Of a stretch of 9,294 bases of DNA, positions 1-6,106 are shown piece by piece. Each line of letters starts with the position of its first letter. Within the stretch, counting starts at the first letter, position 1. The stretch covers positions 1 to 9,294 of the forward strand of contig DYJB01000103.1 of NCBI GenBank assembly GCA_020723365.1. Direction: 5' to 3'. The stretch is from Candidatus Aquidulcis sp. GTDB taxonomy: Bacteria > Chloroflexota > Anaerolineae > Anaerolineales > E44-bin32. The translations under genes were made by a program, and so were the position numbers. The notes under the pieces are model-generated. The model saw only the letters and a program-made list of their open reading frames with translations, made no database searches and was not told where the DNA came from.

Positions 1-2
1 TC

Positions 3-965
3 CGGCGGGCCTTCGGTCCGACGCTGGCCGTGGACGGCGTCAGCCTGCGCGTCGAGCAGGGCCAGGCCTACGGGCTGGTGGGCCCCGACGGAGCCGGCAA
101 GACGACCACCATGCGGCTGCTGTGCGGCGCGCTGGCCATGGACGCCGGGAGCGTCTTCCTCGACGGGCTCAGCCTGGCGACCGACCTCGCCGGCGCCCGT
201 GAACGGCTCGGGTACCTGCCACAGCGCTTCAGCCTCTACGGTGAGCTTACCGCGCGCGAGAACCTGCAGTTCTTCGCCGAGGTGCGGGGCCTGCCGGCGG
301 GCGAGTGGCTGCCGCGCTCGAAGGAGATCCTGGATTTTGTGGGTTTGGCCGAGTTCGCCGGGCGGCCGGCCGAGGCGCTCTCGGGCGGAATGCGGCAGAA
401 GCTCGGGCTGGCGGCCGCCCTGATCCACCGGCCGCGAATTCTGCTGCTGGACGAGCCCACCAGCGGCGTCGATCCGGTGACGCGGCAGGGCTTCTGGCAG
501 CTGATCATCCGCCTGCTGGCCGAGGGCGTCGCTGTGCTGGTGAGCACACCGTACATGGACGAGGCCTCCCGCTGCCATCAGCTCGGATTCATGAGTCGCG
601 GCCGCCTGCTGCTGGAGGGATCACCGGCCGAGGTGACACGTCGGCTGCACGAGCGCGTTTTGGAGGTCACCGGGGACCCGCTGCGAGCGCTTGCGCGCCA
701 GGCGGCCGGCGACCCGGATGTCGAAGCGGTGCAGCTTTTTGGCGACCGGCTGCACGTCCGGGTGGCCGCCGGACGCGCCCAGGCGGTCCAGGATCGCCTG
801 CCGCGCCTCGCAGCCGAGGGAGGCGGGCGCCTCGCTGCCGTCCGCATCGTGGCGCCGCAACTGGAGGACGTCTTCATTGAACTGCTGGAAGGGGAGCGGG
901 CGGGTGAGGCACCCCCTCGGGCTGGTGAGGCAGCCCCCCTGCACGAGGCGGCGGGCGAAAGGTGA
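3..965 (+). CDS. ABC transporter ATP-binding subunit, YbhF N-half-like, 5' end cut by window edge
   Basis: This is a cytoplasmic nucleotide-binding subunit of an ABC exporter. The frame is open to the left edge and already reads RRAFGPTLA before the first GTG at 30, a normal ABC N-terminal strand, so that GTG is an internal valine and the true start lies upstream. Counting from codon 30, Walker A is GPDGAGKT (18-25), the Q-loop Gln is 65, the signature LSGGMRQ is 117-123, Walker B ILLLDEP is 137-143 and the D-loop SGVD is 145-148. The switch histidine is missing: STPYMDEA has Pro174 where the partner gene has STHYMDEA-type THYMDEA. The GPDGAGKT Walker A and the altered H-loop both recall the N-terminal ATPase half of E. 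coli YbhF, which has Ser there. The last 70 or so residues are the usual C-terminal extension ending LEDVFIELLEGE plus a poorly conserved tail. It probably pairs with the ATPase at 1698-2615. The family is certain; the substrate is unknown. Confidence 0.93.
   Translation, partial: RRAFGPTLAVDGVSLRVEQGQAYGLVGPDGAGKTTTMRLLCGALAMDAGSVFLDGLSLATDLAGARERLGYLPQRFSLYGELTARENLQFFAEVRGLPAGEWLPRSKEILDFVGLAEFAGRPAEALSGGMRQKLGLAAALIHRPRILLLDEPTSGVDPVTRQGFWQLIIRLLAEGVAVLVSTPYMDEASRCHQLGFMSRGRLLLEGSPAEVTRRLHERVLEVTGDPLRALARQAAGDPDVEAVQLFGDRLHVRVAAGRAQAVQDRLPRLAAEGGGRLAAVRIVAPQLEDVFIELLEGERAGEAPPRAGEAAPLHEAAGER
959..965 (+). promoter_or_regulatory. Ribosome binding site deciding the start of the MerB-like gene
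   Basis: AAGGTGA overlaps the end and stop codon of the upstream ATPase gene and lies 5 nt before the ATG at 971. It favours that ATG over the in-frame GTG at 962, which has only a poor GA-rich stretch before it. The overlap implies translational coupling with the ATPase gene. Confidence 0.55.
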
Positions 966-970
966 GACGG

Positions 971-1672
971 ATGACACCGTGGAGCGCTGAGGTTGCGAAC
1001 TCGCTGCCTGACCTTGGCCTCGGGGTCCGCCAGTCGATCTACGATGGGTTCCTGGCCGAAGGCCGGTCGCTTTCAGCGGCAGAGATCGCCGGGCGAATGG
1101 GGATCGGTGAGGCCGAGGTGCGCCAGGAACTAAACAACCTCGCGCAGGCGCACGCCCTGGTGCTGCAGGCGGAGAGCGGTGAGGTGCTGATGGCCAATCC
1201 GTTCTCCGCCGTCCCGACGGCCTTTGCCGTCACTTCGGGAGAGCGATCGTGGTGGGGCAACTGCATCTGGGACGCCCTGGGAATCCTGGCGATGGTCGGC
1301 GCTGACGGCGACGTGGCGACCGCCTGCCCGGACTGCGGTGAGGCGCTGAGGCTGTCGATCCGCGCCGGCACGCTCTCCGGCGGCCCGGCCATCGCTCACT
1401 TCTTCGTTCCGGCCCGCCTGTGGTGGGAGGATATCGTCTTCACCTGACGAACGATGCTCCTCTTCCGGTCGGAAGAGCACGTCGACCGCTGGTCCAGCCG
1501 CTGGCGCCAACCGCGTGGGGGATCCCTGACGATGGAGCAGATCTGGGGGCTGGCTCAAGCCTGGTACGCGTGGGATCGGCGCGATCCGGCCTGGCGCCGG
1601 AGGACACCCGAGGAAGTCCGAATGCTATTCGACAGCCTCGGCCTGAAGGGCGAGTTCTGGGCGCTGGGATGA
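971..1672 (+). CDS. MerB-like organomercurial lyase family protein, candidate selenoprotein with in-frame UGA (Sec159)
   Basis: If the UGA at 1445-1447 is read through, this frame gives 233 residues, close to the roughly 210 of E. coli MerB. MerB cleaves carbon-mercury bonds with Cys96, Asp99 and Cys159. An N-terminal winged-helix-like part (about 10-70, SLSAAEIAGRMGIGEAEV) precedes a MerB core. WWGNCIWDALG carries Cys98 and Asp101, matching Cys96/Asp99, and CPDCGE (Cys119, Cys122) lies near the MerB Cys117 position. The segment ARLWWEDIVFT leads into the UGA at codon 159, followed in the same frame by RTMLLFRSEEHVDRW and a C-terminal helical part ending EFWALG. Aligning LLFRS with MerB HFFAS puts the UGA exactly on Cys159. 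A SECIS-like hairpin follows. The gene starts 5 nt after an ABC ATPase stop and ends 25 nt before a second ATPase, so it is likely in one operon. The true substrate (organomercury, organotin, other) is unknown. The alternative is a pseudogene split by a nonsense change into 971-1447 and a fragment from about 1454. Confidence 0.75.
1445..1447 (+). other. In-frame UGA, candidate selenocysteine codon
   Basis: TGA sits between codons for IVFT and RTMLLFRS of one continuous MerB-like frame. The following base is C; UGA-C is known as a weak termination context in bacteria. Genetic-code reassignment of UGA to Trp is unlikely: the genes ending at 965, 1672, 4310, 4418, 6571, 7826 and 8717 use TGA as their real stop, and Trp is encoded by TGG throughout. 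Confidence 0.65.
1446..1483 (+). promoter_or_regulatory. Candidate bacterial SECIS element
   Basis: CTCTTCC (1460-1466) pairs perfectly with GGAAGAG (1471-1477) around a GGTC loop (1467-1470). The loop begins 19 nt after the UGA, and GACG (1446-1449) can pair with CGTC (1480-1483) to close a longer, interrupted stem. In another register TGC (1455-1457) pairs with GCA (1477-1479) with a TCC bulge. Known bacterial SECIS elements lie directly after the UGA, have a short stem with a G among the first two loop bases, and the E. coli fdhF element also has a GGUC loop at nearly the same spacing. The bulged U of the E. coli element is not clearly present. Caution: the residues LFRSEE encoded by CTC TTC .. 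.. GAA GAG are self-complementary by chance of codon choice, so the hairpin is not fully independent evidence. Confidence 0.5.
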
Positions 1673-1697
1673 ACGGGAAGCCAAAGGTTCTGCCTGC

Positions 1698-2615
1698 ATG
1701 GGCCTGAACGAGACTATCGCCGAGATCCGCGGGCTCACCAAGCGCTTCGGCGGCTTCACCGCCGTCGATGCCGTCAGCTTCGATGTGCGGCGCGGCGAGG
1801 TGCTCGGCTACCTGGGACCGAACGGTTCGGGGAAGACGACCACGATCCGCATGCTGCTGGGCCTGCTGACCCCATCGGGCGGGCAGGCCTCGGTCTTCGG
1901 TCACGATGTCACCCGCGAGTCGGAAGCCATCCGGCGCAGGGTGGGCTACATGTCGCAGCGCTTCGCCCTGTACGATGAACTGACGGCGCTCGAGAACCTG
2001 AGCTTCTACGCCGGCGTCTACGGCGTGGGTGAGGCGGCGCGCGTTGAGCAGGCGATGCGCACCGTCGGCCTGGAGCGCGAGGCGGGCACGCGGGCCGGCG
2101 CGCTGCCCATCGGCTGGCGCCAGAGACTGGCGCTGGCCACCGCCATCGTTCATCAGCCGTCCCTGCTGGTGCTCGACGAGCCGACCAGCGGCGTCGATCC
2201 GGTCGCCCGGCGATCGTTCTGGAACCTGATCTACGAATTGGCCGAACAGGGGGCGACCGCCCTGGTGACCACGCACTACATGGATGAGGCGGAGTACTGT
2301 CATCGCGTCGGCATCATGCGCCGCGGGCGGCTGCTGGCCATGGACACCCCGTCGGCGCTAAAGCGATCGGGCCTGCAGGGCGCAGCCTGGGATGTGGTGG
2401 CCGACCCGGTGCTTCAGGCGCTCAGCCTGCTGGAGGGATCTCCCTCGGTCACGCGTGCCGGACTGACGGGGGATCACCTGCGCGCCATCACCTCTGCCAG
2501 CCTCGAAGCGAGTGAGCTGGCCCAGCTGCTGGAAGCCGGAGGCGTGCGTCTCGAGCGGCTGGAGCGCGTCGAGCCGACGCTGGAGGACGTCTTTCTCGCC
2601 CTGGCAGGGGAGTAG
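1698..2615 (+). CDS. ABC transporter ATP-binding subunit, YbhF C-half-like
   Basis: A complete 305-residue cytoplasmic ATPase subunit of an ABC-2-type exporter. Walker A GPNGSGKTT is at 40-48, the Q-loop is Gln87, Walker B LLVLDEP at 156-162, the D-loop SGVD at 164-167 and the switch histidine His193 in TTHYMDEAEYC. The signature is degenerate: LPIGWRQRLALA (136-147) replaces LSGG. The C-terminal half of E. coli YbhF has the same kind of change (LPLG), so this subunit and the one ending at 965 look like the two YbhF halves encoded as separate genes. The C-terminal extension ends LERVEPTLEDVFLALAGE, the standard tail of the drug-exporter-like group. The ATG at 1698 follows a weak AAAGG about 10 nt upstream and begins well before the first ABC strand, as in the family. 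No permease gene follows, so the membrane subunits must be upstream or elsewhere. The substrate is unknown. Confidence 0.94.
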   Translation: MGLNETIAEIRGLTKRFGGFTAVDAVSFDVRRGEVLGYLGPNGSGKTTTIRMLLGLLTPSGGQASVFGHDVTRESEAIRRRVGYMSQRFALYDELTALENLSFYAGVYGVGEAARVEQAMRTVGLEREAGTRAGALPIGWRQRLALATAIVHQPSLLVLDEPTSGVDPVARRSFWNLIYELAEQGATALVTTHYMDEAEYCHRVGIMRRGRLLAMDTPSALKRSGLQGAAWDVVADPVLQALSLLEGSPSVTRAGLTGDHLRAITSASLEASELAQLLEAGGVRLERLERVEPTLEDVFLALAGE

Positions 2616-2628
2616 CGCGAGGCGCGCT
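2614..2628 (+). terminator. Short GC hairpin after the second ATPase gene, possible weak terminator
   Basis: AGCGCG and CGCGCT can form a 6-bp stem with an AGG loop directly at the ATPase stop codon. No T-tract follows, so it is not a classical intrinsic terminator. It is suggestive mainly because the next gene has its own promoter-like box. Confidence 0.22.
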
Positions 2629-2649
2629 CGGCGGCCGTTCGTGGTGTGG

Positions 2650-2655
2650 GATAAT
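2650..2655 (+). promoter_or_regulatory. -10-like box for the CapA-family gene, possibly leaderless
   Basis: GATAAT ends 8 nt before the GTG start at 2664, and no Shine-Dalgarno sequence is visible. A transcript from this box would begin at or within a few bases of the start codon. No good -35 box is seen. The box sits in an 11-bp perfect inverted repeat, GGGATAATCCC (2648-2658). Confidence 0.4.
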
Positions 2656-2663
2656 CCCGCCTC

Positions 2664-4310
2664 GTGAACACTGCCGCCCTCCTTCGCCGACCCGTTTTCA
2701 TCATGCTCGTCTTGCTCCTGGCCGCCTGCAACTATGGCGGCCCGTCGTTGCCGGGAAGCCAGCCCTCGCCCGGGACCAGCGTTGCAGCGACCGACACGCC
2801 TCTACCTCCGCTGCCGCCCACGCCAGCGCCGCTGCGCCTGTGGCTGTCACCGGCATTGCCTGAATCCTTGCGGCAGCCCCTGACCTCGATAGGACAGATC
2901 GGAGACCGCGCCGTCCAACTCGTCGGTTCGCCGGACGAGGCCGACGTGCGCGCCGAGCCGGTGACGGACTCGCCGGCCGCCATCTGGGTCTACGCCGTGG
3001 CGGCGCCGTTCCCGACGGTCCAGGATGACCTCGATCTCGAATCGCTGACCGCCTTGTGGGGCGGGGCAGAGGGCGACTGGACGCGGGTGATCGTCCGGCC
3101 GGAAGATGCTGCTGCCGTGCGCACGCGTTTGGGGCCGTCCGGCTACACCGTGTGGGAGGAAGTCAGCGAGCAGGTGGCCGGGCGAACGTGGGAGCAGACC
3201 GGGGCGCTGGCGATTGTGCCCTTCGAGAAACTCGAGCCGCGGCTCAAGGTCCTGGCGCTGAACGGCCAGTCCCCGATCCGCCGCGATTTCGATTCTGGCG
3301 CCTACCCCCTGGCGATCGGCTTCGGCTTCAGCGGGGAGGCGCAGGCGGTGGAGGCGGTCCGCTCCGCCGTCGCCTGGCCGGCCACGAATCGTGACCCTTC
3401 CAGGCTGACGGTCCTGACCCTGACGGGCGTCACGGCGCTCACGCGCGCCACGGCCTGGAAGATGGACACCAAAGGCGTCGACTACCCGGGGGCCCTGATC
3501 GGCGACTGGCTCCGTGAGGCGGACATTCTGCACGTCAGCAACGAGGTGGCCTTCTCCGAGTCCTGCCCCAAGGCCGACCCGGCGCAGAAGAGCCTGCGCT
3601 TCTGCAGTCAGCCGCAGCAGATCGGGCTGCTCGAAGGCCTCGGGGTCGACGTCGTTGAGTTGACCGGCAACCACGTCATGGACTGGGGTGCGGAGGCGCT
3701 TCTCTACACGCTCGACCTGCACCGCCAGCGCAGCTGGCAGGACTTCGGCGGCGGGTCGAATCTCGAAGACTCCCTTCAGCCGGCGCTCTTCGAGCACAAT
3801 GGCAACCGGATCGCGCTGCTTGGGTGCAACCCCGCCGGACCGTCTTCGGCCTGGGCGACCGCCGACCGCCCGGGGGCGGCGCCGTGCGACACCGAGCGCC
3901 TCTTCGCTGAGGTCGCCCGCCTGAGGCAGCAAGGCTACCTGGTCGTGTTCACGTACCAGTGGGCCGAGTCCTACAATCCCAGGCCCGGATCGCTTCAGGT
4001 GGACGGCTTCCGTGCGGCGGCGGCTGCCGGCGCCTCGATCGTCAGCGGGAGCCAGGCGCACCAGCCGCAAGCGTTCGAGTTCTATGAGGGGACCTTCATT
4101 CACTACGGCCTGGGCAACCTGTTCTTCGATCAGATGGCCAGCCCGGCAGTGCGCCAGGAGTTCATCGACCGGCACATCGTGTATGACGGGCGCCATCTGA
4201 GCACGGAGCTGCTGACCGCCTACCTGGAGGATTTCTCTCAGCCGCGCCCGATGACCATCGAAGAGCGCGCAGCGTTTCTGGAGGCCGTCCTTACCGCCAG
4301 CGGCTGGTGA
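2664..4310 (+). CDS. CapA-family (PGA_cap) lipoprotein with an additional N-terminal domain
   Basis: A 548-residue, probably lipid-anchored extracytoplasmic protein. Residues 1-22 form a lipoprotein signal peptide with lipobox LAAC (Cys22), followed by a Pro/Thr/Ser-rich linker to about 57. Residues about 58-240 form a separate domain (IWVYAVAAPFPTVQDDLDLESL at 107-128) that vaguely resembles phosphate-type ABC substrate-binding folds; this is tentative. Residues about 248-500 are the CapA/PgsA metallophosphatase-like domain: NE (293-294), ELTGNHVMDWG (332-342), YQWAESY (431-437), GSQAHQPQ (462-469) and HYGLGNLFFDQ (480-490). CapA/PgsA proteins take part in poly-gamma-glutamate synthesis, but many relatives have unproven roles. 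Two family histidines appear replaced: HWG-type by QWA (Gln432) and GSHPH by GSQAH (Gln464), while His337 and His466 remain. No capB, capC or pgs genes are nearby, so a capsule role is not supported. The GTG start places the signal peptide correctly. Confidence 0.88.
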   Translation: MNTAALLRRPVFIMLVLLLAACNYGGPSLPGSQPSPGTSVAATDTPLPPLPPTPAPLRLWLSPALPESLRQPLTSIGQIGDRAVQLVGSPDEADVRAEPVTDSPAAIWVYAVAAPFPTVQDDLDLESLTALWGGAEGDWTRVIVRPEDAAAVRTRLGPSGYTVWEEVSEQVAGRTWEQTGALAIVPFEKLEPRLKVLALNGQSPIRRDFDSGAYPLAIGFGFSGEAQAVEAVRSAVAWPATNRDPSRLTVLTLTGVTALTRATAWKMDTKGVDYPGALIGDWLREADILHVSNEVAFSESCPKADPAQKSLRFCSQPQQIGLLEGLGVDVVELTGNHVMDWGAEALLYTLDLHRQRSWQDFGGGSNLEDSLQPALFEHNGNRIALLGCNPAGPSSAWATADRPGAAPCDTERLFAEVARLRQQGYLVVFTYQWAESYNPRPGSLQVDGFRAAAAAGASIVSGSQAHQPQAFEFYEGTFIHYGLGNLFFDQMASPAVRQEFIDRHIVYDGRHLSTELLTAYLEDFSQPRPMTIEERAAFLEAVLTASGW

Positions 4311-4362
4311 GTGGTTCCGGCGAAACGGACCGGCGGCTGCCGCTGCCGGGGCAGGACAGGCA

Positions 4363-4394
4363 GAGGCCGGCGTCTCGTTCGAGACGCCGGCCTC
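4363..4394. terminator. Bidirectional terminator-like hairpin between convergent genes
   Basis: A perfect 14-bp inverted repeat, GAGGCCGGCGTCTC with its complement, surrounds a GTTC loop. It lies 53 bp after the CapA-family stop and 24 bp after the ftcD stop on the opposite strand, the ideal place for a shared terminator. Neither strand has a clear T-run after the stem, so it may act without one or merely block read-through and protect 3' ends. Confidence 0.7.
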
Positions 4395-4417
4395 CCGGTT
4401 CGAATGGAAGCGGAGGG

Positions 4418-5947
4418 TCAGGGGGCGGCGTTCCGGGTGGTGAGCGCCGTCTGGGCGCGGGCCAAGGAGGCGGAGGCGCGCGTTTCCAGCGCGGGGAGCT
4501 CTTCGAGCCACGGCTGGGCCGCCTGCGGCTGCTGAAGGGCGGCAGCATTGATGCGCACGTTGGCCGCTGCGGCGGTCAGCCCGGCGAGTGCCAGGGCGGC
4601 GGCCGAGATCGCATCGCTGAGTGCATTGACGTTGCCGTGCTCGGCCGCTTCGGCCGCCAGCTCGCCGACGATGGCCGCCTGACGCGCCGCTTCCAGCGGG
4701 ATACGCGCCGCCTCCAGCGTGGCCCTCTCGAGTGCCTCCATCCTGGCGACCTTATCCCCCGCCGTATCGTGCGGAAGGCGGGAGGCGGCCAGCACGGCCT
4801 GAAAGGAGGCCGCGTCGCGTTCCACGCCTGCCGCCAGGACCGCGCCCAACTCGTCGGCCTGGGCGGCCATGGCCCGCATGCGCGCTTCGACGGCGGCGTA
4901 CTTCTTCTTGCCGATGGTCAGCCGCGCCACCATCCCCACCAGGCCGGCGGCCATTGCGGCGGCGTAGGCAGCCGCCGACCCGCCCCCCGGAGTCGGCGTG
5001 CCTGCCGCCAGGTCGTCCAGGAAGACCTGGCGCGCGGCATTCCCCTGGCCATGCGCTGCCAGCAGGCGCGACTCGAGCACCTGCTCGGGATGGAAGCCCT
5101 CCAGCTGCAGATAGGAAAGCGCCGCGTCGAGCAGGGCGGCCTGGGGGATGAGTCCGACCAGCTCCGTGTGGTGGATGGCCACGCCGTGCCGCGCGGCTTC
5201 CTTGCGAACCGTTTCGACGGCACGCGCCACCGAAGTGCGCGTGAAGTCGGTGAGATTCATCGAGACCTGGGCGCGGCCTTCCACTTCCATCCCGAGAGCC
5301 TTGACGCACGGCAGCCCTCCCGAGGACTGGCGCACGGCGGCGGCGATCTTCTTGGCGACCGAGACGTCGTCCGTGGTCAGGTAGACGTTGTAGGCGATCA
5401 GCGGGGCGCGGGCGCCGATCACGGTGGCGCCGGCCGTGCCCAGCCGCCGCGGTCCGATATCTGGGGCGCGGCTCGCGTCCGTCTCGATCTCGGCCTTCAA
5501 TCCCTCGTACTGGCCGCGGCGCAGGTTCTCCAGGTTCTTGCGTTCGGGCCGCGTGGCGGCGGCCTCGTAGAAGTAGACCGGAATCCCCAGCTCCCCGGCG
5601 ACGCGCTCACCCAGTGCTCGCGCCAGCGCCACGCACTCATCCAGCGTGCAGCCTGAGAGCGGGACGAAAGGCACGACGTCCGTGGCGCCGATGCGCGGGT
5701 GCTCGCCGCGATGCTGATCCAGATCGATGAGTTCGGACGCCTTGCGGATGGCGGCGAAGGCCGCCTCGCTGACGGCCTGCGGCGGACCGGCATAGGTGAC
5801 CACGGATCGGTTGTGGTCGGCGTCGGAGTGCCGGTCCAGCAGCATCACGCCGGGGACGGCGGTGATCGCCTGCACGATGGCGTCGACGACCTGCGGGCGG
5901 CGGCCCTCGGAGAAGTTGGGAATGCACTGGACGAGAGCGGATGACAT
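4418..5947 (-). CDS. ftcD: Bifunctional glutamate formimidoyltransferase / formimidoyltetrahydrofolate cyclodeaminase
   Basis: A 509-residue cytoplasmic enzyme of histidine degradation and folate one-carbon supply. The N-terminal part transfers the formimino group from formimidoylglutamate to tetrahydrofolate; the C-terminal part releases ammonia to give 5,10-methenyl-THF. The N-terminus VQCIPNFSEGR, then HRGEHPRIGATDVVPF (79-94) with His83 matching the catalytic His82 of mammalian FTCD, mark the transferase domain (about 1-300). GTPTPGGGSAAAYAAAMAAG (about 315-335) opens the helical cyclodeaminase domain, which runs to the end. The length is close to the 541 residues of human FTCD. The ATG at 5947 is preferred: GAGG lies 5 nt before it and it gives the family N-terminus. 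A GTG at 5953 would add only two residues. No hut genes are in the window, so the gene stands apart from its pathway here. Confidence 0.96.
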   Translation of the reverse strand: MSSALVQCIPNFSEGRRPQVVDAIVQAITAVPGVMLLDRHSDADHNRSVVTYAGPPQAVSEAAFAAIRKASELIDLDQHRGEHPRIGATDVVPFVPLSGCTLDECVALARALGERVAGELGIPVYFYEAAATRPERKNLENLRRGQYEGLKAEIETDASRAPDIGPRRLGTAGATVIGARAPLIAYNVYLTTDDVSVAKKIAAAVRQSSGGLPCVKALGMEVEGRAQVSMNLTDFTRTSVARAVETVRKEAARHGVAIHHTELVGLIPQAALLDAALSYLQLEGFHPEQVLESRLLAAHGQGNAARQVFLDDLAAGTPTPGGGSAAAYAAAMAAGLVGMVARLTIGKKKYAAVEARMRAMAAQADELGAVLAAGVERDAASFQAVLAASRLPHDTAGDKVARMEALERATLEAARIPLEAARQAAIVGELAAEAAEHGNVNALSDAISAAALALAGLTAAAANVRINAAALQQPQAAQPWLEELPALETRASASLARAQTALTTRNAAP

Positions 5948-6030
5948 GGACACCTCAGGAAGCGGCTGCGCGATGCGGCGGATGGCCCCCCGTTGGCCGA
6001 TCGACGACAGCTCACGCGAGAGCGGCTACC

Positions 6031-6059
6031 ACTCTACGGCAGGATGCTGCATGCGGCAA
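6031..6059 (-). promoter_or_regulatory. Possible promoter of ftcD
   Basis: On the minus strand TTGCCG (6059-6054) and TAGAGT (6036-6031) are separated by exactly 17 bp. Each matches 4 of 6 bases of the housekeeping consensus. The implied leader before the ATG at 5947 is about 75 nt. The rest of the gap 5948-6106 shows nothing else convincing. Confidence 0.3.
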
Positions 6060-6106
6060 GGGCTGGTGAAGCCGGGAACAGGAAGGAGGCCGGGGCCCCC
6101 TGATGC

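Noticed and set aside
30..32. GTG as the start of the first ATPase gene
   Set aside because: The frame upstream to the window edge already encodes conserved ABC N-terminal residues (FGPTLAVDGVSL), so the GTG is an internal valine codon.
1445..1447. UGA read as tryptophan under an altered genetic code
   Set aside because: At least seven genes in the window end at TGA at sensible family C-termini, and Trp is encoded by TGG in all of them.
1454..1672. Separate small gene downstream of the MerB-like part
   Set aside because: It is in the same frame as the upstream part, starts in the middle of a MerB-family segment (LLFRSEEH) and has no ribosome binding site; it is the C-terminal part of the same protein.
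2847..4511. Long open frame on the minus strand opposite the CapA-family gene
   Set aside because: It is an Arg/Gly/Pro/Ala-rich, GC-driven antisense frame without recognisable motifs, covered by a well-supported lipoprotein gene.
4307..5656. Long open frame on the plus strand opposite ftcD
   Set aside because: Its low-complexity Gly/Arg/Ala composition and lack of motifs mark it as the antisense shadow of ftcD.
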